DNA of 64,000 nt from CBDVBZ01 sp965372355. GTDB taxonomy: Bacteria > Krumholzibacteriota > Krumholzibacteriia > WVZY01. The stretch is from positions 1 through 64,000 of the forward strand of contig CBDVBZ010000002.1 in NCBI GenBank assembly GCA_965372355.1, in the 5' to 3' direction. Below the pieces are notes generated by a model, which did not search any database, had not been told where the DNA came from, and saw nothing but the letters and a program-made list of their open reading frames with translations. Numbering within the stretch: the first letter of the stretch is position 1; every line of letters starts with the position of its first letter. Both the position numbers and the translations under genes were made by a program. Below are positions 40,758-47,479 of this stretch, piece after piece.

Positions 40758-42119
40758 TTAGGTAACCTCCCTTTCTGAAGGCTTGACAGTCAGCACCATA
40801 CCATCCACCGCTACGACCTCAACCTTCGTGCCGTTTGCAATGGGCTCATCACTTCTTGCGTTCCAGTATTCGCCGTGGACAAACACCGACCCGGTCTCTC
40901 CGATGTCCGACTTGGCCGTTCCCACCTCGCAGATGAGACCGCGACCGCCCGTAGCCACCTTCTTGGCTTGCGCCCTGAGACCCATCCCGGCCGCGAAGAG
41001 AAAGAAGAACGCAGTGAAGATCACCGCAGGAATGATTACGGAGAACGAGACTCTCATGAAGGGCAACGGCGAATCGATAAACATGATCGATCCGATGATC
41101 ATGGCGACAACACCCCCAACGGTTAACAAACCTCCCGACGGAATCTTGATTTCGAGTAAAAACATAATGATGGCCAGCAGGATGAGAGCGACACCCGCGT
41201 AGTTTACGGGAAGGAGCTGCAGGGCATAGAAGGCGATCAGAATGGCGATGGCACCAATCACACCGGGGAAGATCGCTCCCGGGTTCTGGAGCTCGAAGAA
41301 AATCCCGAATATCCCGAGGAGCATGAGCAGATAGGCGATATTGGGATCGGACACTTTCGCGAGGAAGCGCTCCCGAAGCGAAGGTTCGACCGTGATCGTA
41401 CGAGCGCCTGCCGTCGCAAGTGTCAGTTCCTCTCCGGCGGCTTCCACGGTGAAGCCATCGAGCTGCGACAGCAGGTCGGCGAGATCTGTCGCGATGATAT
41501 CGACCACGCCGATCTCGTGAGCCTCCTCGACCGTGGATGAATGGCTCTCACGAACAATCTTCTCCGCCCAATCGACGTCGCGCCCGCGATCTTTCGCAAG
41601 ACCCCGCGCGTAAGCAGCCGCATCATTGGTCACCTTTTCCGACATCTCGTCGTCCATCTCTCCCTGGCCGACCGGGACCGGATGTGCAGCGCCGATGTTG
41701 GTACTGGGTGACATCGCCACGACGTGAGAGGCGAGGCTGATGATCGCGCCAGCGCTGGCCGCGCGTCCCCCGGCCGGGTGGACAAAGATGACAACTGGTG
41801 TCGGGCTCGCAAGGATCTCTTTGATGATGGCACGCATGGAGGCGTCGAGCCCACCCGGGGTGTCCATCATAAAGAGTACACACTGCGCTCGCTCCGCGTT
41901 GGCCCGCCAGATCACTCTCTGAACGTAGCCCATCGTAACCGGGCCGATCGGCCCCTTGATAACGCCCAGTACGACGACCCGTGATCTTGTCGTGTCAATT
42001 GATGCGGGAGATGATTGCAGGGGGGCTTGCGCGTCGCGGGACTGGCAGCCGATTGCGAAGAGCAGGAGGCACAATCCGAAAGCGATGGGCCGGTTATTTC
42101 GAGCGCCGTCTGTCAACAT
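40758..42119 (-). CDS. NfeD-family ClpP-class membrane serine protease
   Basis: This is a long-form NfeD of 453 residues. A lipoprotein-like signal (LCLLLFAIGC) precedes a ClpP/SppA-class domain with DTPGGLDASMR, HPAGGRAASAGAIISLASH (nucleophile Ser in ASAG) and the catalytic-Lys region KVTNDAAAYARGLAKDRGRD. Four to five TM helices and a C-terminal OB-fold NfeD domain (GETGSVFVHGEYWNARSDEPIANGTKVEVV) follow. Long NfeD proteins cleave the C-terminal hydrophobic region of stomatins. Its partner slipin gene is immediately downstream. Confidence 0.93.
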   Translation of the reverse strand: MLTDGARNNRPIAFGLCLLLFAIGCQSRDAQAPLQSSPASIDTTRSRVVVLGVIKGPIGPVTMGYVQRVIWRANAERAQCVLFMMDTPGGLDASMRAIIKEILASPTPVVIFVHPAGGRAASAGAIISLASHVVAMSPSTNIGAAHPVPVGQGEMDDEMSEKVTNDAAAYARGLAKDRGRDVDWAEKIVRESHSSTVEEAHEIGVVDIIATDLADLLSQLDGFTVEAAGEELTLATAGARTITVEPSLRERFLAKVSDPNIAYLLMLLGIFGIFFELQNPGAIFPGVIGAIAILIAFYALQLLPVNYAGVALILLAIIMFLLEIKIPSGGLLTVGGVVAMIIGSIMFIDSPLPFMRVSFSVIIPAVIFTAFFFLFAAGMGLRAQAKKVATGGRGLICEVGTAKSDIGETGSVFVHGEYWNARSDEPIANGTKVEVVAVDGMVLTVKPSEREVT

Positions 42120-42218
42120 GCAATACCTGGTACGATTCGGTTACGTTGTTCAAACCACGAAACCTTCTTCTTTAGTTAATGTTAACGGAATACGTTCTCA
42201 AAGCAATCGATTTTTTCA

Positions 42219-42249
42219 CCCCCCTCAGCGGATCGGCCGCTGAGGGGGG
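42219..42249. other. Perfect 13-bp hairpin in the nfeD/HNH divergent region
   Basis: CCCCCCTCAGCGG pairs perfectly with CCGCTGAGGGGGG around the loop ATCGG. There is no T-run on the exit side of either strand, so it is not a standard terminator. It lies between the nfeD start (42119, minus) and the HNH gene (42353, plus). Confidence 0.6.
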
Positions 42250-42352
42250 GGGCGTTCGGCACTGGTTTTGGCCCGACCTTTGCAAAAACGTTGATCGAGC
42301 CCGGTTTTTGGTCTAGATTGACCGGGATAACACTTGCAGCTTCAGCAAAGGA

Positions 42353-42886
42353 GTGAACGCCTTCAGTCAAGTCCTTCTGCTCAATGCCTCTTTTGAGCCA
42401 CTGAATGTGATCAACTGGAAAAGGGCACTGAAACTGATTTTCCTCGAGAAGGTCGAGGTGCTCGAAGAAACGGATCGCGAAGTACATTCGGTGAGCGACA
42501 GTCTGCGCGTGCCCGCCGTCGTGCGGCTGCTTCGCTTCGTTGGGTTCCGAAAGAGGGACATCAAGTTTTCTCGCCAGAACATCTATGCTCGAGACAAGTA
42601 CCGCTGCCAGTACTGCGGCGAGAAGCTGAGACCAAGCGAGCTTACCTGTGATCATGTGATCCCGCGATCACGGGGTGGTTCGACGACGTGGGCCAATATT
42701 GCCACCTGCTGTCGTCCATGTAATCGCAAGAAAGGCGGAAGGACACCTGCGGAGGCCGGTCTCAAGCTGCTCAAGAAGCCGATGCGACCGAGCTGGCTCC
42801 TCGGCTTTCACGCGCGGTTTTCGATCCAGCAGCCCCCCGTCGCCTGGCGAGAGTATTTGTTCTGGAGTTCGAAGGGGAAGCGATAG
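42353..42886 (+). CDS. HNH endonuclease
   Basis: The 177-residue protein has an N-terminal segment (VLLLNASFEPLNVINWKRALKLIFLEKVEVLEE) and a zinc-ribbon HNH nuclease domain (YRCQYCGEKL, LTCDHVIPRSRGG, NIATCCRPCNRKKGGRTPAEAG). This is the standard chromosomal stand-alone HNH family widespread in bacteria, of uncertain physiological role. The GTG at 42353 matches the usual family N-terminus, but its Shine-Dalgarno (AAAGGAG) overlaps the start codon, so translation initiation is unclear. It converges on tRNA-Leu. Confidence 0.88.
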   Translation: MNAFSQVLLLNASFEPLNVINWKRALKLIFLEKVEVLEETDREVHSVSDSLRVPAVVRLLRFVGFRKRDIKFSRQNIYARDKYRCQYCGEKLRPSELTCDHVIPRSRGGSTTWANIATCCRPCNRKKGGRTPAEAGLKLLKKPMRPSWLLGFHARFSIQQPPVAWREYLFWSSKGKR

Positions 42887-42926
42887 AGTCTGCGACGGAT
42901 GTCGTGATTGCGGGGTGGGGAGGGTT

Positions 42927-43013
42927 GGTGCCGGAGGTCGGACTCGAACCGACACGGAGCCAGGCTCCGGGGGATTTTGAGTCCCCTGCGTCTACCAGTT
43001 TCACCACTCCGGC
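42927..43013 (-). tRNA. tRNA-Leu (CAA)
   Basis: On the minus strand the acceptor GCCGGAG pairs with CTCCGGC and the discriminator is A, with an encoded CCA. The anticodon loop CTCAAAA gives anticodon CAA. A long variable arm (GGAGCC/GGCTCC) marks it as a class II tRNA, and the T-arm carries GGTTCGAGTCC. It is 87 nt long, standard for tRNA-Leu. Confidence 0.96.
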
Positions 43014-43031
43014 CCCTTGTTTTGGGGAATG

Positions 43032-43061
43032 ATGTTAGCGAGTTAACCTGGCTACTGTCAA
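43032..43061 (-). promoter_or_regulatory. Sigma-70-type promoter for tRNA-Leu
   Basis: On the minus strand TTGACA (43056-43061), an 18-bp spacer and TAACAT (43032-43037) lie about 20 bp upstream of the mature tRNA 5' end. Confidence 0.6.
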
Positions 43062-43092
43062 GGGCGTTCGCCCGTTTTGCGCCACCTTTCGC

Positions 43093-43120
43093 TTGACTTG
43101 CCGAAACGATTTGATAAGGT
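43093..43120 (+). promoter_or_regulatory. Sigma-70-type promoter for tRNA-Ala
   Basis: TTGACT (43093-43098), a 16-bp spacer and TAAGGT (43115-43120) lie 10 bp upstream of the mature tRNA 5' end. It is divergent from the tRNA-Leu promoter in the same 117-bp gap. Confidence 0.55.
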
Positions 43121-43130
43121 GTTTGCGCTT

Positions 43131-43206
43131 GGGGTTGTAGCTCAGCTGGGAGAGCACTTGTCTGGCAGACAAGAGGTCACGGGTTCGATCCCCGTCAACT
43201 CCACCA
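43131..43206 (+). tRNA. tRNA-Ala (GGC)
   Basis: The acceptor GGGGTTG pairs with CAACTCC (one G-U), with an encoded CCA. The D-arm is AGCTCAGCTGGGAGAGC. The anticodon stem CTTGT/ACAAG encloses loop CTGGCAG, giving anticodon GGC, and the T-arm is GGGTTCGATCCC. It is 76 nt long, and all cloverleaf elements are present. Confidence 0.96.
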
Positions 43207-43323
43207 TGCTATGATTACAACCATATCTATAGCGCGTGAACTCGGGGTCCCCTGCAACGGGGACTTAGTTCTTTTGAGCGAGGGAACGCGACTGATGTCG
43301 GCTCCGACCAATCGAGGCTAAAC

Positions 43324-44766
43324 GTGACGCGGCTCGTATGCATATTCGAGGACAAGAAGTTCTCCAACTTCTTTCCGTTATCGTTGAGTCAGCCGGTCTT
43401 TGCGCTGCGGATTGGCACTCGAAGCTTAAGCACCCGCCTGCAAACGGACAGCGGGGGGGAGAAGTTTGGCGTGTTGTGCAGGGACTATCTCGCGGCGTTG
43501 GTGGCTGCCAAGGACCCGGAGGTTGCCGTCAACGATTTGCCCGATGGCGACACAGTGTTCTTGAACGGACGCCTGCTGTGCTATGGCACTGAGCTAAACG
43601 AGCTGCTGGACAAGATCCCGGACGGTGGTATCGCCGTCAAGGGGGGGTATGTGGTTGCGGCGAAGCTTCCCGGGGAGGTGGCGAAGGACTTTGCGGGTTA
43701 CATTCGCGGACGTATCTCGGAGGAAACGAGCGAGCAGCTCTGTGAGGAGCTCCGCGGCTATGTGATCGGCGGCAAGAAACCGGCGCCGGGCAAAGCAAAA
43801 ACAAAGAAGAAGGCTCCCGAGGCCGAGGCGGCCGAAGGGTCTTTCGAGGACGATCACGCGACGGGTCAGGATGCCGTTGCGGAAAAACTGCCCCAGCGGC
43901 TGCTGCAGTTTATCGATAAGCACAATCTCACCCGGCTGGACACATCGGAGGTGCGGCTGCTGTCGTTCCCATGGCAGATCATCGAGGAGAACCCGGTTGC
44001 CATCGAGGACGATTTTCAGAAGTCACCGTTTCGTGGCCAGTCGGAGGAATCGATCGTGTACCCCGGCGTGAAGATGGTTGGGGAGGAGGATATCTTTATT
44101 GGTGAGTCGAGCGTTATTCGGCCTGGTGTTGTGCTCGACGCGTCCTCGGGGCCGATCATCATCGGTGACGGCACGACGGTGATGCCGAATGCCACCATTC
44201 TCGGACCCGTGTGTATCGGGAAGGGGTGCATTGTGAAATCGGGGGCGAAGATACTCGAGGGTACCTCGATCGGGGATACGTGCAAGATCGGCGGTGAGGT
44301 CGACCAGACGGTTTTCGGCGCATACTCCAACAAACAGCACGACGGGTTTATCGGACACTCGTATATCGGCGAGTGGGTGAACATCGGGGCGGGTACGAAC
44401 AACAGTGATCTCAAAAACAACTACAGCCCCGTGCGCATGTGGTCCGCCGGGATGATTCGCCAGACGGGGAGGCAGTTTCTTGGATTGATCATGGGGGACC
44501 ACAGCAAGACAGGAATAGGCATGCTGTTCAATTCCGGAACCGTTGTCGGGTTCAACTGCAACCTCTATGGCAGCACGATCATTGACAAGTTCGTGCCAAG
44601 TTTCTCGTGGGGACAGAGTGGTGAGATGACCGACTATCAGCTCGAGAAGGCACTTTTGACCGCTCAGGTCGTCATGGAACGGCGCAATGTTAAGTTCGAT
44701 AAGGTCTATCGGAGTGTTTTTCAAAGAATCTTCGAGCTCACCGAGAAATGTCAGAGGAACGTGTAG
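43324..44766 (+). CDS. GlmU-family left-handed beta-helix protein (putative sugar nucleotidyltransferase)
   Basis: The 480-residue protein has an N-terminal sugar-nucleotidyltransferase-like region (MTRLVCIFEDKKFSNFFPLSLSQPVFALRIG). A charged low-complexity insert follows at about residues 158-195 (Lys/Ala/Glu). The C-terminal hexapeptide-repeat beta-helix spans about 255-430 (IFIGESSVIRPGVVLDASSGPIIIGDGTTV, GEWVNIGAGTNNSDLKNNY). This is the stand-alone GlmU family of Bacteroidota and relatives. By analogy it may activate or acetylate a sugar phosphate for envelope glycan synthesis. GTG 43324 is the start, with GAGG 7 bases upstream. It follows tRNA-Ala by 117 bp. Confidence 0.9.
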   Translation: MTRLVCIFEDKKFSNFFPLSLSQPVFALRIGTRSLSTRLQTDSGGEKFGVLCRDYLAALVAAKDPEVAVNDLPDGDTVFLNGRLLCYGTELNELLDKIPDGGIAVKGGYVVAAKLPGEVAKDFAGYIRGRISEETSEQLCEELRGYVIGGKKPAPGKAKTKKKAPEAEAAEGSFEDDHATGQDAVAEKLPQRLLQFIDKHNLTRLDTSEVRLLSFPWQIIEENPVAIEDDFQKSPFRGQSEESIVYPGVKMVGEEDIFIGESSVIRPGVVLDASSGPIIIGDGTTVMPNATILGPVCIGKGCIVKSGAKILEGTSIGDTCKIGGEVDQTVFGAYSNKQHDGFIGHSYIGEWVNIGAGTNNSDLKNNYSPVRMWSAGMIRQTGRQFLGLIMGDHSKTGIGMLFNSGTVVGFNCNLYGSTIIDKFVPSFSWGQSGEMTDYQLEKALLTAQVVMERRNVKFDKVYRSVFQRIFELTEKCQRNV

Positions 44767-45455
44767 AGCATTCCGCCTTTACACGAAACGACAGGGAACA
44801 CCCCGACACCATTCGCCACCGTCGTCGCCGATCCGCAACAGTCGGGTGTCACGCGCTATCCGTCCGCTAGATAACGCACAGCACCGGGTCTCCGAACGGT
44901 TCGACGTATCCGACATCAGCACAAGCGCTTCCACGAACTACCCGATACAAGGCTTGCGCAGACTCGCCCAGGCTCGGTCGGGGCAGATCCACGCCCGTGC
45001 AGACGCGTGTTCAATGCAGGCTCCGTAAGTGACTATTTCACAAGACGAAAAACCGATCGACCCGGGTAATTCCCGGGCCGGCGGCGGATGTTCGCCCGTG
45101 GCATGTTACTTGATAATGGAAGGGCAGAGATCAGAAATAACCCTGCCTTGACCGTGACTTGCTATGGCGTAGGCCCATTCCTCAAGGTTAATGCCGTTCG
45201 ACGTGTCCATGCACACGACAAGGCGGGGCTTCTGTCTCTCACTTCCAACCACCTCCCAGCACATTCCGACAACTCCATGAAGGGGACATAGTCTCATTGC
45301 CGTTACAGGGGACATAGTCTCATTGCTAACACAGACAACTCCATAGGCGTTGACACGAAAGCAATGACTTGTTATGTTCCGACGCGCTCGGGCACAGCGA
45401 GGTGCCCCGTTCAAAAGAGATAACGGTTTCTAGCTTCGTCGAACGCGATCGTCTC
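44767..45455. other. About 690-bp intergenic region with short direct repeats
   Basis: No credible gene is present. The region contains a CCCGGGTAATTCCCGGG hairpin near 45060-45077 and the direct repeats at 45268-45344. Short frames such as 45088-45291 (plus) and 45106-45414 (minus) have no domain signal. It may be a degraded insertion site. Confidence 0.55.
45281..45326 (+). repeat. Pair of 20-bp direct repeats flanked by 11-bp repeats
   Basis: The 20-mer AGGGGACATAGTCTCATTGC occurs at 45281-45300 and 45307-45326. The pair is bracketed by GACAACTCCAT at 45268-45278 and 45334-45344. The core GACATAGTC is an imperfect palindrome. Confidence 0.75.
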
Positions 45456-46331
45456 ATGGAAAGAAAGCGAAACGTGGCGTTCCTTCTCCTCTTCGGCGCT
45501 GCCGTAGTGGTGACGTTGCTCTTCGTTGCGGTGTATCTCGGGTTGCTATTTTTCTCGACCGATCATGTAGCGCTGGGTGATGCCATTGCGGTCGTCGATG
45601 TTCGTGGAGAGATATACTACGACCGGTGGAAGATCGATGAGATCGAAGCCCACCGGGACAACGACAAGGTGAAGGCCGTGCTCGTTTTTATCAACAGCCC
45701 CGGTGGTGGCGTGACCGCGTCACAGGCAATCTACGAGGCTCTGCTGAGCACGAGAGAGAAGAAGCCGGTGGTCGCGTTCATGGCCTCGGTCGCCGCCTCA
45801 GGCGGGTACTATGTGGCGTGCGCGGCGGATTCGATCATCGCCCACGAGGGAACGCTCACGGGCAGCATCGGCGTGATCGCGTCGTTTCTCCACACGGAGG
45901 AGCTTTTCCATAAGATCGGCCTGGATGTAACTGTTATCACGGCAGGCAAATACAAGGACGTCGGATCTCCGCACCGGCTGATGACCGAGGAGGAGCGGGC
46001 GTATCTCGGCGGGTTGCTCGACGACGTTTACCAGCAGTTTCTGAGGGCGGTGAGCCTCGGACGGGACATGCCGGTCGAGGAGGTAGCGGAGATCGCGGAG
46101 GGACGGCTGTACACGGGTGGGCAGGCTCTGCGCCTGGGTCTCGTCGACCGTCTGGGTACGTACGAGCAGGCGCTCCAGACGGCAGCCTCGATGGGTGGTA
46201 TCGAAGGCGAGCCCAGGGTGATTCGCAAGCGCAAGAAGCGGTCGCTGGTGGAGCGAATCCTGGGGCAGGAAACCCCCAGGTTGCCGCTGGCCCATGGCGA
46301 GCGGATGCGCTTGGAGTACATAATCCCGTAA
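45456..46331 (+). CDS. sppA: Signal peptide peptidase SppA (ClpP-class serine protease)
   Basis: This is a short-form SppA of 291 residues with an N-terminal membrane anchor (FLLLFGAAVVVTLLFVAVYLGLLFF). The S49 domain contains INSPGGGVTASQ, the catalytic Ser in ASVAASGGYYVA, GSIGVI, and the catalytic Lys region TAGKYKDVGSPHRLMTEEER. It degrades residual signal peptides in the membrane. Start ATG 45456 is used because it precedes the anchor directly; no strong Shine-Dalgarno is seen. A short basic C-terminal tail (KRKKRS) is present. Confidence 0.93.
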   Translation: MERKRNVAFLLLFGAAVVVTLLFVAVYLGLLFFSTDHVALGDAIAVVDVRGEIYYDRWKIDEIEAHRDNDKVKAVLVFINSPGGGVTASQAIYEALLSTREKKPVVAFMASVAASGGYYVACAADSIIAHEGTLTGSIGVIASFLHTEELFHKIGLDVTVITAGKYKDVGSPHRLMTEEERAYLGGLLDDVYQQFLRAVSLGRDMPVEEVAEIAEGRLYTGGQALRLGLVDRLGTYEQALQTAASMGGIEGEPRVIRKRKKRSLVERILGQETPRLPLAHGERMRLEYIIP

Positions 46332-46339
46332 ACTATTAT

Positions 46340-46368
46340 TTGACACCGTTTCGTTAGTGTGTTAATTT
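46340..46368 (+). promoter_or_regulatory. Sigma-70-type promoter for the HU gene
   Basis: TTGACA at 46340-46345, a 17-bp spacer and TAATTT at 46363-46368 lie immediately downstream of the sppA stop. They precede the HU gene by about 130 bp. Confidence 0.6.
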
Positions 46369-46501
46369 GATTCGGCTGGACAATTCTGTTCTTTTTGCCC
46401 CCGGTGCACATGCTGTCGAAGAATGACCTCGGGAGGTCACATCAACGGGTGGGGGCGATATGCCTGTGTAGTGGCAAGAAAACCGGAATGAGGTGAAGGC
46501 T

Positions 46502-46795
46502 ATGACAAAAGCGGACCTGGTGGAAGAAATATCGAGACAGACAGGACTCAACAAAAAGGACACCAGCATAGTTGTAAATGAAATCATTGGAAATATTTGT
46601 AAAGCACTGGCCGAGGGCGACAAAGTGGAGCTTCGCGGATTCGGGAGCTTCAAAGTCAAGGAGCGTCGCGCGCGCAAAGCGAGAAACCCTCGTACCGGTG
46701 AAGGAGTCTTTGTTCCTGCCAAGCTGGTGCCCTATTTCAAAGCATCGAACGAGTTGAAGTCGCGCGTCAACAGTTCAGGCAACAAGCCAGAGTAG
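46502..46795 (+). CDS. HU/IHF-family DNA-binding protein
   Basis: The 97-residue nucleoid protein starts MTKADLVEEISRQTGLNKKD, with the beta-arm region GFGSFKVKERRARKARNPRTGEGVFVPAKLVPYFKAS. The arm carries the DNA-intercalating Pro region (RNPRTGE). It bends and packages DNA as a dimer. Start ATG 46502 is chosen since GAGGTG lies about 6 bases upstream; an in-frame GTG at 46493 overlaps that site. The extra C-terminal residues (VNSSGNKPE) are unusual but short. Confidence 0.95.
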   Translation: MTKADLVEEISRQTGLNKKDTSIVVNEIIGNICKALAEGDKVELRGFGSFKVKERRARKARNPRTGEGVFVPAKLVPYFKASNELKSRVNSSGNKPE

Positions 46796-46808
46796 AGAGG
46801 TCGAGCAG

Positions 46809-46904
46809 ATGCCCTGCGGGAGAAAACGCAAGCGCAAGAAGATCGCCACGCACAAGCGTAAGAAGCGGCTTCGCAAGAATCGTCACAAGAAAAAGAACCG
46901 CTAG
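46809..46904 (+). CDS. AURKAIP1/COX24-like small basic protein
   Basis: This 31-codon gene encodes MPCGRKRKRKKIATHKRKKR and a similarly basic remainder (LRKNRHKKKNR). The pattern GxKRKRxKIxTHKRKKRLRKNRHKKK is the short AURKAIP1/COX24 domain found throughout Bacteroidota and related phyla, thought to associate with the ribosome. AGAGG about 9 bases upstream supports translation, and it follows the HU stop by 13 bp, so it is co-transcribed. No cysteine besides Cys3 is present. Confidence 0.85.
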   Translation: MPCGRKRKRKKIATHKRKKRLRKNRHKKKNR

Positions 46905-46929
46905 ACCACCGGTTTGGGTGGTGGTGTTT
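46905..46929 (+). terminator. Weak intrinsic terminator after the COX24-like gene
   Basis: ACCACC at 46905-46910 pairs with GGTGGT at 46917-46922 just after the stop codon. A short TTT follows. The stem is only 6 bp, so efficiency is doubtful. Confidence 0.4.
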
Positions 46930-47037
46930 CTCCCGAGGACAGACCCAGAAGCTCGAGCTCATGTGAGCCGAGGGTTCGGTCTTTCCTGACGCGCCGAACC
47001 GACGTCAGAGCAAACACTTTCCGGAGAGATTCGTTCA

Positions 47038-47406
47038 ATGACGGACAACGAACGCAGACGAGCCGTGCGGGCGCCTGCCAAGCTGGCGATGGAGATCAAG
47101 CTTGGGGGCCGTGACCGGGCTTTGGCCGAGACGATCAACGTCAGCGCAAACGGGGTTTATTTTTTCAGCAAAACCCACATCCCGCCGCTCACGCGGCTTC
47201 AGATCACCCTGATGCTTCCGCAGCACGGTGAGGGCCCCAAGCCGGCGCATAGACAGGTTGTCTGTGACGGTGTCGTGGTTCGAACCGACCCGGATACGCC
47301 TCGTCCGGAACAGGAACAGTACGAGATCGCGTGTTATTTTACATCGATATCGGGTGCCGACAAGGATAAGCTGGAGTCGTATATCCTGAAACAACTGGCG
47401 TTTTAG
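47038..47406 (+). CDS. PilZ-domain protein (putative c-di-GMP receptor)
   Basis: The 122-residue protein consists of a single PilZ domain. It has an N-terminal RRRAVRAPAKLAMEIK stretch that corresponds to the RxxxR c-di-GMP-binding motif, and NVSANGVYFFS as the D/NxSxxG partner motif. A beta-barrel core and a C-terminal helix (GADKDKLESYILKQL) follow. It would bind c-di-GMP and regulate an effector such as pilus function or a downstream kinase. It directly precedes the histidine kinase (74 bp) on the same strand. Confidence 0.88.
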   Translation: MTDNERRRAVRAPAKLAMEIKLGGRDRALAETINVSANGVYFFSKTHIPPLTRLQITLMLPQHGEGPKPAHRQVVCDGVVVRTDPDTPRPEQEQYEIACYFTSISGADKDKLESYILKQLAF

Positions 47407-47479
47407 CACTTATCCCCAGAACATTTTAGTTGATGAAATATTTGAACCCGTGGTAAGAAACTAGGCGGGACAGGCTGCC

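Noticed and set aside
42219..42249. Reading the perfect hairpin as an intrinsic terminator
   Set aside because: The T-run lies before the stem on the plus strand and becomes an A-run after it on the minus strand, and no gene ends there.
45106..45414. 102-codon minus-strand frame in the repeat-containing gap
   Set aside because: It runs through both 20-bp direct repeats and has no domain signal or ribosome-binding site.
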